Origin: Brevundimonas subvibrioides
Lineage (GTDB): Bacteria; Pseudomonadota; Alphaproteobacteria; Caulobacterales; Caulobacteraceae
Reading direction: 5' to 3'
Length of the DNA stretch: 64,000 nt
Assembly (NCBI GenBank): GCA_002280475.1
Contig: NCEB01000005.1
Location: 56,184-120,183 of the forward strand
In this document: piece by piece, positions 33,836 through 42,745 of the stretch
Position numbering within the stretch: the first letter of the stretch is position 1
Layout of the letters: every line of letters starts with the position of its first letter
Notes under the pieces: generated by a model
What the model was told of the DNA's origin: nothing
The model's input: only the letters and a program-made list of their open reading frames with translations
Databases searched by the model: none
Program-made: the position numbers and the translations under genes

Positions 33836-34444
33836 ATGACCGACCTGCCCCGTTTCGACCTCGGCGCCGCCCTGCCCGCCCCCGAACCCTTGCCCGAGAT
33901 GCTGGCGCGGCTCGCCGTCCGTCGCTCGGCCCCGGCCCAGGCCCTGGTGGAGCCCGGTCCTTCGGAGGCGCAGCTGGAGCTGATCCTGACGCTGGGCGCC
34001 CGCAGCCCCGATCACGGCAAGCTGACGCCCTGGCGCTTCGTGGTCCTGGGTCGTCAGACCCGGCTGCGGATCGCCGAACGTCTCGCCGCCCTGGCCGTGG
34101 TCAAGGAACTGCCCGCGAAGGCCACGGCGGTCCTGGCCAAGCTGACGGCGGCCCCCGTCACCGTGCTCGTCGTCTCCATCGCCCGTCCGGCGTCCAAGCC
34201 CGAATGGGAGCAGGTCCTGTCGGCCGGGGCCGTTTGCATGAACATCGAGCATGCCGCGTCGGCGCTGGGCTTCGCGTCCAGCTGGATCACCGACTGGTAC
34301 AGCTACGATCCCGAGGCCGCCGCCCTGTTCGGCGTTACGACGGACGAAAAGGTCGCCGGCTTCATCCACATCGGCATGGCGGCCGAGCCCCTGCTGGAGC
34401 GCGAGCGCCCGGACATCGCGGCCCTGACGACCCGCCTGCCCTGA
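33836..34444 (+). CDS. Nitroreductase family protein (YdjA-like)
   Basis: 202 residues. FMN-binding marks are LAVRRSAPAQALVEPGPSEA, RSPDHGKLTPWRFVVLG and AGAVCMNIEHAASALGF with GFIHIGM. The short form resembles E. coli YdjA, an NAD(P)H-dependent flavin reductase of unknown natural substrate. It converges with the methyltransferase gene with only 4 bases between stops. Confidence 0.9.
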   Translation: MTDLPRFDLGAALPAPEPLPEMLARLAVRRSAPAQALVEPGPSEAQLELILTLGARSPDHGKLTPWRFVVLGRQTRLRIAERLAALAVVKELPAKATAVLAKLTAAPVTVLVVSIARPASKPEWEQVLSAGAVCMNIEHAASALGFASSWITDWYSYDPEAAALFGVTTDEKVAGFIHIGMAAEPLLERERPDIAALTTRLP

Positions 34445-34448
34445 TCCG

Positions 34449-35171
34449 TCAGACGGCGGGCTTTTCCCACTCCATCAGCATGAACCACGGCGCGCGGTCA
34501 TAGTGCGCGGCCCGCGCCGGGTCGCCGCCCGGGTCCGCGCGCGGCTCGGCGAAATGCGTCAGCCGCAGCCCCTGATCCAGCAGCAGCGTCATGTAGGTCG
34601 ACAGCGGCCGATGCCAGTTCTGGATGCGGATGCCCTTCCAGGCGATCCAGCCGACCGTCTCCTCCAGATAATGATCCATCGCATGGACGCGGCGCCCGTC
34701 CGACAGGGTCATCCAGCCCAGATCGTTGGCGTCGGCGGCCGAGTTATAGCCCGCCAGATTGGCGATCAGCAGGCTCCCGCCCGGCACCAGAACCCGCGCC
34801 ATCTCCGCGATCGCGGCCTTCACGTCGGGAATGTCGATCAGCGAAAGATAGCTGACCACCAGATCGAACGCCCCGTCCTGGAAGCTCAGGGCTTCGGCGG
34901 CTTCGATGCGGTAGTCGCCCCGTGGGTCCAGCTGGCGGGCGTGATCGATCAGGGCGGTCGTCGGGTCGATGCCCACCGCGGCCACCCCCTCGGCCCTCAG
35001 CATCCGACAGAACCGCCCCTCGCCGCAGCCGACATCGAGCGCCCGCGCATAGGGCCGCCGCCGCACCCGCTCCAGCATCGGCGCGTCCATGACCCAGCGG
35101 CGTCCGAAGTCGCCCTCGTCGCCCTGCGATGCGATCCAGGCCTCGGCCGACTCGCTCCACCCGTCGCTCAT
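34449..35171 (-). CDS. Class I SAM-dependent methyltransferase
   Basis: 240 residues from ATG 35171. The SAM motif is ALDVGCGEGRFCRMLRAEG, followed by DLVVSYLSLIDIPD and VPGGSLLIANL. Members of this Methyltransf_11 group have varied substrates, and none can be assigned. The ATG overlaps the DUF817 stop (ATGA), so the two are translationally coupled. Confidence 0.9.
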   Translation of the reverse strand: MSDGWSESAEAWIASQGDEGDFGRRWVMDAPMLERVRRRPYARALDVGCGEGRFCRMLRAEGVAAVGIDPTTALIDHARQLDPRGDYRIEAAEALSFQDGAFDLVVSYLSLIDIPDVKAAIAEMARVLVPGGSLLIANLAGYNSAADANDLGWMTLSDGRRVHAMDHYLEETVGWIAWKGIRIQNWHRPLSTYMTLLLDQGLRLTHFAEPRADPGGDPARAAHYDRAPWFMLMEWEKPAV

Positions 35172-36025
35172 CGCGGCTCCTCCTCCGGGCGGTGGACCAG
35201 CGAGACCAGCACCACCGAAATGATCATCAACAGAAACCAGCTGCCCAGCTTGGCCAGGGACACCATCTCCCACCCCGCCTCCTGCCCCGGATAGGCCCAG
35301 GCCCGGCCCAGCGTGGCCAGGTTCTCGGCGAACCAGATGAACAGCGCCACCAGGAAGAACCCCAGCAACAGCGGCATCGACCGCCGCTTCCGGTCGGCGG
35401 TGAAGTGAAACCACCCTCGCCCGAACAGCAGGGCCGTGGCCACGAACAAGGCGATGCGAATGTCCGGCAGCCAGTGATGGGCGAAGAAGTTCACATAGAT
35501 GGCCGCCGCCAGCACCCAGGTCGTCCACTCCGGCGGATAGTGCCGCACCCGGATGTGGAAGATCCGCTGCACCCGCGCGATGTAGCTGCCCACGGCCGCG
35601 TACATGAAGCCCGAGAACAGCGGCACCGCCCCGATGCGGAGCACGGACTCCTCCGGATACAGCCACGACCCGTGGGCCGTCTTGAACAGCTCCATGACGG
35701 TGCCGGCGACGTGGAACAGCAGGATCACCCGCGCCTCGGCCCAGGTCTCGAGCCGCAACGCCAGCATGGCGACCTGAATGGCCACCGCCCCAACCACCAG
35801 GAAGTCGTAGCGGCTGACGGGACCATCATCCGGCCACAGCAGCCAGGTCCCCAGGATCAGCGCCAGCATCGCCCCGCCGAACAGACAGGCCCACGCCTGT
35901 TTCAGTCCGAACCACAGGAACTCGAAGGCCCAGCCGTTCAGCCGCGACCGGTCGGCCCAGCCCTGCGCCGCCACCAGCCATCGGCGGCCCCAGGCTTCGA
36001 GAGGTAGTCGTGACGTGTCGATCAT
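35168..36025 (-). CDS. DUF817 family integral membrane protein
   Basis: 285 residues with about seven hydrophobic helices, for example ACLFGGAMLALILGTWLLW, FLVVGAVAIQVAMLALRL and SWFLLMIISVVLVSLV. Conserved polar patches include HGSWLYPEESVLRIGAVPLF and FHIRVRHYPPEWTTWVLAA. I match it to DUF817 (YoaT-like) from memory; the role is unknown. It forms a two-gene unit with the methyltransferase. Confidence 0.85.
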   Translation of the reverse strand: MIDTSRLPLEAWGRRWLVAAQGWADRSRLNGWAFEFLWFGLKQAWACLFGGAMLALILGTWLLWPDDGPVSRYDFLVVGAVAIQVAMLALRLETWAEARVILLFHVAGTVMELFKTAHGSWLYPEESVLRIGAVPLFSGFMYAAVGSYIARVQRIFHIRVRHYPPEWTTWVLAAAIYVNFFAHHWLPDIRIALFVATALLFGRGWFHFTADRKRRSMPLLLGFFLVALFIWFAENLATLGRAWAYPGQEAGWEMVSLAKLGSWFLLMIISVVLVSLVHRPEEEPR

Positions 36026-36098
36026 GCTGCGACCCTGGCACGGCGTGGGTCAAGCGCCATGAGCGAACCCTGAGCAAACGCCGAGATCGGCGCGGAAC

Positions 36099-36995
36099 CT
36101 ACAACACCGCCGCTCCGGCCGGTTCGCGGCGCAGGTGATCCAGGTCGCGCCCCGGCGGACGGCCGAACTGGCGGCTGTATTCGCGGCTGAACTGGGACGG
36201 ACTGTCATAGCCAACCGCGAAGCCGACCCCGGCGACGTCGCGCCCCTGACCCAGCAGCAGGTTGCGCGCCTGCTGCAGTCGCACCTGTTTGAGGAATTGC
36301 AGCGGGCTCATCGAGGTGGCCGCCTTGAAGTGGCGGTGCAGCGAGGTCTCGCTCATGCCGGCCAGGTCGGCCAGGTCGGCGATCCGGATGGGCTCCGCAT
36401 AACGTTCGCGCAGGCGGCGGATCACGCGCTGCACACGCGCCAGCCGCCCGTCCTGCGACCCGATCTGGCGGATCATCTCCCCGGCGTCCCCCGCCAGCAA
36501 TCGCCACAGGATCTCGCGCCGGATCATGGGGGCCATGACCGGAACGTCCGCGGGCCGGTCCAGCAGTCCGATCAGCCGCCCGACCGCGTCCCTCAGGCCC
36601 TTGTCCATGCGATTGACCGCCAGGGCCCGGACGGGCGCCGTCTCCGCCGCCGGTGTGCCGGTCTCCAGCATCAGGTCGGCGATGATCACCGGGTCCAGCG
36701 GGATGCCGATGGCCGCATAGGGGGCCTCCAGAACCTGACCGCTGACCGGCAGGTCGGCAGACGCCACCAGATAGTCACCGGCCCGGTAGGTGTAGCTGAG
36801 CGCCCCCAGCGTCGTGCGCTTGGCCCCCTGCAGGATGACGCACAGCATGGGCTCGTAGACGATCTGCTGCGCCGGCGTGACCGCGTCCGCCCCGATCAGC
36901 AGCATCCCCGGACAGTCCGCCGCCGCCACGCCTTGGGTGGAATGGCGGCGGGTCAGGGCGGCGAGTTCAGGCAAGCGATCCATGCCTGTCGTCAT
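36099..36995 (-). CDS. AraC-family regulator with AraC_N cupin domain
   Basis: 298 residues from ATG 36995. The N-terminal effector domain begins MDRLPELAALTRRHS and contains VYEPMLCVILQGAKRTTLG and YRAGDYLVASADLPVSG. The C-terminal double HTH has IADLADLAGMSETSLHRHFK and VGFAVGYDSPSQFSREYSRQFG. It is divergent from the SDR gene by about 140 bases and probably controls it. The open frame extends upstream to a TTG at 37061, but a separate mini-ORF with a better ribosome site ends exactly at this ATG. Confidence 0.92.
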   Translation of the reverse strand: MTTGMDRLPELAALTRRHSTQGVAAADCPGMLLIGADAVTPAQQIVYEPMLCVILQGAKRTTLGALSYTYRAGDYLVASADLPVSGQVLEAPYAAIGIPLDPVIIADLMLETGTPAAETAPVRALAVNRMDKGLRDAVGRLIGLLDRPADVPVMAPMIRREILWRLLAGDAGEMIRQIGSQDGRLARVQRVIRRLRERYAEPIRIADLADLAGMSETSLHRHFKAATSMSPLQFLKQVRLQQARNLLLGQGRDVAGVGFAVGYDSPSQFSREYSRQFGRPPGRDLDHLRREPAGAAVL

Positions 36996-37066
36996 ACGCT
37001 CATGGGGATAGGGAACAATCCACTCCGGCCGGATCGGCAAACAGTTGGCAGGATCGTGCAAGACAT
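36992..37066 (-). CDS. Possible coupled mini-ORF in the araC leader
   Basis: An AGGAGG at 37077-37072 lies 5 bases before an ATG (37066) that opens a 24-codon frame, MSCTILPTVCRSGRSGLFPI and on. Its TGA overlaps the araC ATG as ATGA. Alternatively, the same AGGAGG serves a TTG 10 bases away (37061) that would extend AraC by 22 residues. Both readings fit the bases. Confidence 0.3.
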   Translation of the reverse strand: MSCTILPTVCRSGRSGLFPIPMSV

Positions 37067-37137
37067 TGCCACCTCCTGACTACGGGTCACCGCCCCGATC
37101 GATCACCCTGACGGCGCATCGAAACAGGAGCCTTCGC

Positions 37138-38022
37138 ATGACCACCCCCTCCCCCCGTATCTGGTTCATCACCGGCGCGACCCGCGGCCTCGGCTCGGCC
37201 ATCGCGCGTACCGCGCTCGACGTCGGCGACCGCGTCGTCGTCACCGGCCGGAACCGTCAGGCCCTCGTCTCCGCCTTCGGCGAGGACAGCGACCGCCTGA
37301 TGTCCCTCGCCCTGGATGTGTCGGACCTGAGCGCCGCCCGGCCCGCCGTCGATCTGGCCGTGGCGCGCTTTGGCGGCATCGACGTCCTCGTCAACAACGC
37401 CGGCTACGGCCACCTGTCGCTGTTCGAGGAATCGACCCCCGCCGACGCCCAGGCCCAGTACGACACCAACGTCTTTGGCCTGATGTCGGTGACCCGCGCG
37501 GTCCTGCCGGTCATGCGCGCCCAGCGGTCGGGGCGGATCTTCAACGTCTCGTCGGTCGGCGGCATGGTCGGCGGCGAAAGCGGCACCCTGTATTGCGCCT
37601 CCAAGTTCGCGGTGGAGGGCTTCTCGGAATCCCTGGCCGGAGAGGTGGCCCGCTTCGGCATCCAGGTGACCATCGTCGAGCCCGGCTTCTTCCGCACGGA
37701 CTTCCTCGAACCGACCTCGGTCCGGCACGGCAGCGTGCCCATCCCCGACTACGCCGAGGCGGCCGAGGCGCTGAAGACCTTCTTCGACGGCCGCAGCCGC
37801 AACCAGGCGGGCGACCCCGAAAAGCTGGGCCGCGCCCTGGTCACCCTGGCTGACGCGCCCCAGCAGCCGGTCCGCTGGTGCGCCGGTTCGGACGCCGCCG
37901 CCATGATCCAGAGCAAGATCGACGGCCTCCAGGCCGAGCTGGACGCGTGGAAGGACCTGACGCTCTCGACCGACGGCGCTTACGCGTTCAAGCCCGAGGT
38001 CGCGACCGGCGCCTGGGCCTGA
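37138..38022 (+). CDS. Short-chain dehydrogenase/reductase
   Basis: 294 residues from ATG 37138, with AGGAG upstream. Classical SDR marks are WFITGATRGLGSAIARTAL (cofactor), DVLVNNAGYGH, and the catalytic Ser in IFNVSSVGG with YCASK (Tyr and Lys). The Arg after the second strand (VTGRNRQ) suggests NADPH. Substrate unknown. The divergent AraC-type gene is the likely regulator; such AraC/SDR pairs are common. Confidence 0.93.
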   Translation: MTTPSPRIWFITGATRGLGSAIARTALDVGDRVVVTGRNRQALVSAFGEDSDRLMSLALDVSDLSAARPAVDLAVARFGGIDVLVNNAGYGHLSLFEESTPADAQAQYDTNVFGLMSVTRAVLPVMRAQRSGRIFNVSSVGGMVGGESGTLYCASKFAVEGFSESLAGEVARFGIQVTIVEPGFFRTDFLEPTSVRHGSVPIPDYAEAAEALKTFFDGRSRNQAGDPEKLGRALVTLADAPQQPVRWCAGSDAAAMIQSKIDGLQAELDAWKDLTLSTDGAYAFKPEVATGAWA

Positions 38023-38036
38023 GCGGCGAAGGAACA

Positions 38037-38061
38037 GGGGCGGCGGGTCGGACGCCGCCCC
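38037..38061 (+). terminator. Hairpin after the SDR gene
   Basis: GGGGCGGCG (38037-38045) and CGCCGCCCC (38053-38061) form a 9-bp GC stem, followed by CATTATACTTTTC. The T-run is interrupted, so termination is likely but not certain. Confidence 0.6.
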
Positions 38062-38133
38062 ATTATACTTTTCTTAGGTTTGCCGGGCTCGGCCAGGCCT
38101 CGCTAGCTGGCGGCGTCCAATCGCGAGTCTTCG

Positions 38134-39198
38134 ATGCCGCTGTCCGCCGGTTCCCGCCCCTCACTGTTCACCGCCATCACCCACGCGCGGCCTGATTTCG
38201 CCTTCGGCAGTCTGGGCGGGTTCTATCTCGTCTTCCTGTTTCTGCCCGAGGACCCGGCGCGGGCCGCTGCCGCACTGAAGACGCTTCGAGCCGAGAAAGA
38301 CCTGCTGGACGACCTGGACCGGATGGCCTTCACCGTCTCGCGTCGCGCCGAGGCGTTCGACGGCCTGAGCCCCGAGCTGCCCGGCCTGCGCCACTTCCAC
38401 GATCCGGACGGGTCGATCGCCGACATCTTCGGGGTGCGGGCCGCCGACGGTGGCACGCTCGGACACTGGTTTCTGCTGGACCCGTCGCTGCGGGTCGTGA
38501 TGGCCGCGCCGCTGGAGAACAGCCAGCCGATCTTCGACCGCCTGCGCACGGCGGGTCCGGCGGAAAACCATGCCGGAGTGCCGATGCACGCCCCGGTCCT
38601 GATCGTGCCCCGGGTGTTCGAGCCCGAGCTGTGCCGCGAGCTGATCGACGTCTACAAGGCGGATGGCGGCGGCCCCTCGGGCGTCATGCGCGAGATCGGC
38701 GGCATGACGGTCGGCGTGCTCGACGACTTCAAGAAGCGCAGGGACGCCATCATTCGCGACGAGGGGCTCAAGACCACCATCCAGCAGCGCGTTTCACGGG
38801 CCTTGCTGCCCGAGATCGAGAAGGCCTTCGCCTTTCGGGCCACGCGGATGGAGCGCTACATCGTCGCCTGCTACTCGGCCGACGACGGCGGTTACTTCAA
38901 GCCGCATCGGGACAATACGTCCAAGGGCACGGCCCACAGACAATTCGCCTGCTCCATCAATCTGAACGCCGAGGAGTTCGACGGCGGCGACCTGCGCTTC
39001 GCCGAGTACGGCCGTCGCACCTATCGCCCCCCGACCGGCGGGGCGGTGATCTTCTCCTGCTCGCTGCTGCACGAGGCGACGCCCGTGACCCGGGGAACGC
39101 GCTATGCCTTCCTGCCCTTCTTCTACGACGACGCCGCCGCGCGCGTCCGGCAGGAGAACCTGCGTTACCTCGCCCAGCCCGAGCCCGCGTCAGTCTGA
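38134..39198 (+). CDS. 2OG-Fe(II) oxygenase with N-terminal redoxin-like domain
   Basis: 354 residues. The C-terminal half is a prolyl-4-hydroxylase-type dioxygenase: metal ligands in FKPHRDNTS (HxD) and LLHEATPV (His), with the 2-oxoglutarate Arg in RGTRYAF. The first 150 residues resemble a thioredoxin/peroxiredoxin fold (GGFYLVFLFLPEDPARAAAA, FHDPDGSIADIFGV, GHWFLLDPSLRVV) but have no cysteine, so that domain cannot be redox-active in the usual way. Substrate unknown. It converges with the response regulator gene, overlapping by 9 bases. Confidence 0.85.
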   Translation: MPLSAGSRPSLFTAITHARPDFAFGSLGGFYLVFLFLPEDPARAAAALKTLRAEKDLLDDLDRMAFTVSRRAEAFDGLSPELPGLRHFHDPDGSIADIFGVRAADGGTLGHWFLLDPSLRVVMAAPLENSQPIFDRLRTAGPAENHAGVPMHAPVLIVPRVFEPELCRELIDVYKADGGGPSGVMREIGGMTVGVLDDFKKRRDAIIRDEGLKTTIQQRVSRALLPEIEKAFAFRATRMERYIVACYSADDGGYFKPHRDNTSKGTAHRQFACSINLNAEEFDGGDLRFAEYGRRTYRPPTGGAVIFSCSLLHEATPVTRGTRYAFLPFFYDDAAARVRQENLRYLAQPEPASV

Positions 39199-39876
39199 GG
39201 GTTCGCGCAGGCGGTATCCCAGCCCCTGCTCGGTCAGGATCAGCCGGGGCCGGGCGGGGTCGGCCTCCAGCTTCTGACGCGTCTGGGCGACCAGGACCCG
39301 GATCGCCTGCTGTTCGACAGCGGCCCCCGCGCCCCAGACCGAGGCCGCCAGTTGCCGATGGGTGACGATCAGTCCGACATGACGGGCCAGGGTCCGCACC
39401 AGGTCGTACTCGCGCCGGGTCAGGTGTATCTCCTGACCTTCGATCGAGACGATCCGCGTCAGGAAGTCGATCGCCAGAGGGCCCACGCTGAACCTGGACT
39501 GGGACTGGAAGCGTCGCTCCCGTCCGCGCATGACGGCCCTGAGACGCGCCATCAGCTCGCCGACGGCGAAGGGCTTGTTGACGAAATCGTCGGCGCCCAG
39601 GTCCAGGGCCGCGATCTTCTCGGCCTCCTGATGGCGCGCGCTCAGGACGATGATCGGCACCTCGGACCATTCGCGCACCCGGGCGATGACCTCCTTGCCG
39701 TCCATGTCCGGCAGGCCGAGATCCAGCAGTACGACGTCGCAGCCTTCCTGTGAAATGAAGGTCATCGCCTCGCCACCTGTCTCGCGCGCCGTGACAGTCC
39801 AGTCTTCGGCCTTCAGCGCAGGGGTCAGGGACCGGATCAGGGCGGGCTCGTCCTCGACCAGCAGCAGCCTAGCCAT
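39190..39876 (-). CDS. Response regulator, OmpR/KdpE type
   Basis: 228 residues. The receiver has LLLVEDEPAL (acidic pocket), the phospho-acceptor Asp in VVLLDLGLPDMDG, and FVNKPF (Lys). The C-terminal winged helix has EIHLTRREYDLVRTLARHVG and RVLVAQTRQKLE. Closest by eye to KdpE. Its ATG lies 8 bases inside the end of the kinase gene, so the pair is coupled. No kdpFABC genes are in the window. Confidence 0.92.
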   Translation of the reverse strand: MARLLLVEDEPALIRSLTPALKAEDWTVTARETGGEAMTFISQEGCDVVLLDLGLPDMDGKEVIARVREWSEVPIIVLSARHQEAEKIAALDLGADDFVNKPFAVGELMARLRAVMRGRERRFQSQSRFSVGPLAIDFLTRIVSIEGQEIHLTRREYDLVRTLARHVGLIVTHRQLAASVWGAGAAVEQQAIRVLVAQTRQKLEADPARPRLILTEQGLGYRLREPSD

Positions 39877-41431
39877 GGGCCGCTCCTCCGGCCCTGAACG
39901 TCAAATCAACCTGAAGCCCCCGCCGACCGTCCGCGCGCGGACCAGCCGCGATCCGCCCCCCCATCGCCTCCACGAAGCCGCGCGCCACCGCCAGGCCGAT
40001 CCCGGCGCCCCGTCGTCGCCCGACAGGGTCTGCGGCCTGAAAGAAGCGATCGAAAATCCGGCCGACGTCCTCGTTCGAGACACCCGGCCCGTTGTCGGAG
40101 ATCGTCAGCCGAACCTGATCGCCCCGCGTCTCGGCACGGACCTCGACCGCGACCTCGGGACCGCCATGGGTGAGGGCATTGTCGAACAGGTTGAACAGGA
40201 CCTGCTCCAGCAACAGGGGATCGCCGTCGACGACGCAAGGGCCGGCGGCGGTCTCCGGGGTCACCGCCAGCAGGTCCGGACGCCCGATGCGACGGGCGGC
40301 CTGATCCACCACGTCCAGCAGACTGACCGCCCCGACCGCCGGGGTCAGGGCCCCCGCCTGGATGCGGGTGAGGCTGAGCAGATTGCCGACATAACGATTG
40401 AGCCGGTCGGCTTCGCCGACGATGTCCTCGACCAGACCCCGCCGCGTGTCGCCGTCGAACCGGTCTTCATAATCTCTCAGGCTGGTGCCGGACGCCAGGA
40501 TGGATGCAAGCGGCGTCCGCAGGTCGTGAGACAGGGACGCCAGCACCGCGTCCCTCAGGGCCGCGGCCTGACGGTCGGCCTCGGCCCGGCTTCGCAGCAG
40601 GCCCAGTTGCGCCCGATCCAGCGACACGGCCGCCAGGTCGATCAGCACCTCGGACAGCCGATCGCGATCCTCGGCGGCGTGCTCCTCGGAGACTGGTCGC
40701 CACAGGGCGATCGGAGCGGACGCGCCGCGCCCCACCCGTCGGGCCCGCCAGGCCCCCTGTCGGCGGGTCGTCATCGCGTCGCCCCAGGCCAGGGTCATGG
40801 CGCGCCAGAGATCGCCATCCTCCTGAAGGCTCGACACGTCCGACGAAGGCGCTCCCGGCAGGGGCACCAGCGCCGAGCCGTTGCCAACGGCGATCAGCCG
40901 GGCCTGCAGGTCGGCCAGAATTCGTCCCGGGTCGTCTGTCGCGGCCTGGGCGCGGCTAGCCTCCAGCAGCACGGCCAACTGATCCGCGCGCTCGCGCTCA
41001 GCGCGCTGGCTCTCGCGCACCCGCCCCGCCAGCCCGCCGGTCGTCAATGCGACCGCCAGGAAGATCGTCAGGGTCAGGATGTCCTCGGTCCCCGCGAACT
41101 CCAGGCTGAAACGCGGCTCCGTCAGGGTGAAGTTGTAGCTCAGAAACGCCAGCACAGCTCCGAACAAGCCCGCGCGCGTGCCGAACGCCAGGGCGCCCAG
41201 CAGCACCACGCCGAGGAACACCATGGACAGTCGCGTCGTCCCGGTCAGGGCGAACAGGACTGCGCTGAGACCCAGCGCGCAGGCCACCAGGGCCACGGTG
41301 CTGAAGATCTGAACCAACGGACCGGCCGTCCGGACCCTTTCAGGCAGCCGCGGCCAGGTCCAGGGTGGGGGCACCACGGGAATGTCGTCCTCGCGCGGGT
41401 CGCTGTCGGCGGTCATCGTCCTGGTCACCAT
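39869..41431 (-). CDS. Sensor histidine kinase, KdpD-like without the N-terminal sensor
   Basis: About 520 residues from ATG 41431 (ATG 41416 possible). The membrane domain of DUF4118 type has VALVACALGLSAVLFAL, TRLSMVFLGVVLLGALAFG and LSYNFTLTEPRFS. A GAF-like stretch follows, then HisKA with SLSHDLRTPLASILAS and HATPase with LFNLFDNALTHGGPE and ISDNGPGVSNEDVG. E. coli KdpD is about 894 residues, with an N-terminal KdpD/USP part that is absent here. The signal sensed is unknown. It follows queF by 60 bases. Confidence 0.9.
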   Translation of the reverse strand: MVTRTMTADSDPREDDIPVVPPPWTWPRLPERVRTAGPLVQIFSTVALVACALGLSAVLFALTGTTRLSMVFLGVVLLGALAFGTRAGLFGAVLAFLSYNFTLTEPRFSLEFAGTEDILTLTIFLAVALTTGGLAGRVRESQRAERERADQLAVLLEASRAQAATDDPGRILADLQARLIAVGNGSALVPLPGAPSSDVSSLQEDGDLWRAMTLAWGDAMTTRRQGAWRARRVGRGASAPIALWRPVSEEHAAEDRDRLSEVLIDLAAVSLDRAQLGLLRSRAEADRQAAALRDAVLASLSHDLRTPLASILASGTSLRDYEDRFDGDTRRGLVEDIVGEADRLNRYVGNLLSLTRIQAGALTPAVGAVSLLDVVDQAARRIGRPDLLAVTPETAAGPCVVDGDPLLLEQVLFNLFDNALTHGGPEVAVEVRAETRGDQVRLTISDNGPGVSNEDVGRIFDRFFQAADPVGRRRGAGIGLAVARGFVEAMGGRIAAGPRADGRRGLQVDLTFRAGGAAHG

Positions 41432-41490
41432 GCCCCGGTTGTCGGGGCAGGCGGCGGATCGGACAAGCACAGGAATCTTATGGCTGGGCC

Positions 41491-41952
41491 TCAGCCGCGC
41501 CCGCGATAGGTCGGCACGCCCTGATCGGGCAGCCACAGGCCATCCGGCGGGCTGCCCGTCTGCCAGAAGACGTCGATGGGGATTCCGCCGCGCGGATACC
41601 AGTATCCGCCGATCCTCAGCCAGCGGGGCTGGAGCAGATCCGCGATGCGACGGCCGACGGCGACGGTGCAGTCCTCGTGGAAGGCCCCGTGGTTCCGGAA
41701 GGCGGTCAGATACAGCTTCAGCGACTTGGACTCGACCAGCCATTCGGCCGGGGCATAGTCGATCACCAGATGGGCGAAGTCCGGCTGGCCCGTCACGGGG
41801 CACAGGCTGGTGAACTCCGGCGCGGTGAAGCGCGCCAGATACAGGGCGTCCGGATGCGGGTTGGGCACGCGCTCCAGCACGGCGGTTTCCGGACTGTCCG
41901 GCTGATGCGTCTGGCGGCCGAGCTGGCTCAGGCCCGAGGTGTCGGTGGTCAT
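41491..41952 (-). CDS. queF: NADPH-dependent 7-cyano-7-deazaguanine reductase
   Basis: 153 residues, the short single-domain form. It reduces preQ0 to preQ1 for queuosine in tRNA. The catalytic Cys51 is in [14 protein letters not shown], with Asp58, and [16 protein letters not shown] and HEDCTVA are family signatures. No other queuosine gene is in the window. Confidence 0.96.
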   Translation of the reverse strand: MTTDTSGLSQLGRQTHQPDSPETAVLERVPNPHPDALYLARFTAPEFTSLCPVTGQPDFAHLVIDYAPAEWLVESKSLKLYLTAFRNHGAFHEDCTVAVGRRIADLLQPRWLRIGGYWYPRGGIPIDVFWQTGSPPDGLWLPDQGVPTYRGRG

Positions 41953-41984
41953 GGGCGGGAAATAGCGCGAGCGATGCCGTCCTG

Positions 41985-42150
41985 TCTCCTCCCCATGCGT
42001 CGCATGGTGAGGTGGCGCGGCCCTCCTTCAGGGCCGGGAGGGAGGGGTTCTAACGACGGCACCATCGCATGCGCGGCAAGAGCCCCTCCACCGCTTCGCG
42101 GTCCCCCTCCCCATCGGCCAAGCGGCCGACGGGGAGGAGACTCAAACCGC
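41985..42150. repeat. Degenerate repeat cluster between queF and RNase P RNA
   Basis: The roughly 290-base gap 41953-42245 has no gene. It holds family C-like blocks: ctcctccccatgcg and gcatggtgaggtgg, ccctccttcagggccgggagg, and cccctccaccgcttcgcggt with ccccatcggccaagcggccg then acggggagg. Several short inverted pairs are present, but they are less regular than elsewhere. Confidence 0.6.
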
Positions 42151-42245
42151 GCCCGAGCAGCGAGGCTCCGCGAGCCGAGCGTTCGCGCCCGTCCCCGCGC
42201 TCAAGCAGCGCGCGACCGCGTCGCGCGCGGTAGCGCCAAGAAAGA

Positions 42246-42671
42246 GGCGCCAGACGGCCTGTAAGCCGGGTTCTGTTCCCGCCGAAACGGGCGACGATCA
42301 TTCCTCTGGACCGGCCATTGCTGGACGGTTCTCGCGACCTACCCGGACGTCTCGGGCGGTGAACCCTGCGGACCGAAGTCCGCGCGACGCCCCTATTCGG
42401 TCTTGCTCCAGGCGGGGCTTGCCATGCCGTCCCTGTCACCAGCGACGCGGTGGGCTCTTACCCCACCCTTTCACCCTCACTCTCCTTCGCCGAGGCTTCG
42501 GAGAGCAGTTTGCTTTCTGTGGCGCTATCCCTCGGGTCACCCCGGGCGGGCGTTACCCGCCGCCTTCTCACCGTGGAGCCCGGACTTTCCTCCCTCCTTC
42601 GCGTTCCGCTTCTAAGGGCAAGCCCTGCGAAGCCTTGGCGAAGCAGGGCGACCGTCCGGCCGTCTGGCGAG
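42246..42671 (-). ncRNA. rnpB: RNase P RNA, type A
   Basis: About 426 nt on the minus strand. Helix P1 is a 12-bp pairing of 42669-42658 with 42259-42248. The conserved GAGGAAAGTCCGGGCTCC lies at 42592-42575, and the 3' P4 strand ACAGAACCCGGCTTA lies at 42276-42262. It processes the 5' ends of tRNAs with RnpA. Open frames read over this stretch are spurious. Ends are set from P1 and may shift by a few bases. Confidence 0.93.
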
Positions 42672-42745
42672 GGACAGATGCGCTCCCGTGCCGGCCGGGT
42701 CAACGGCCCGGTGCAAGCCGGACCCAGTCGTGATACCCTGTTCGC

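Noticed and set aside
42359..42733. Open frames over 42.3-42.9 kb on both strands
   Set aside because: They lie mainly on the RNase P RNA, whose conserved motifs and P1 helix explain the sequence.
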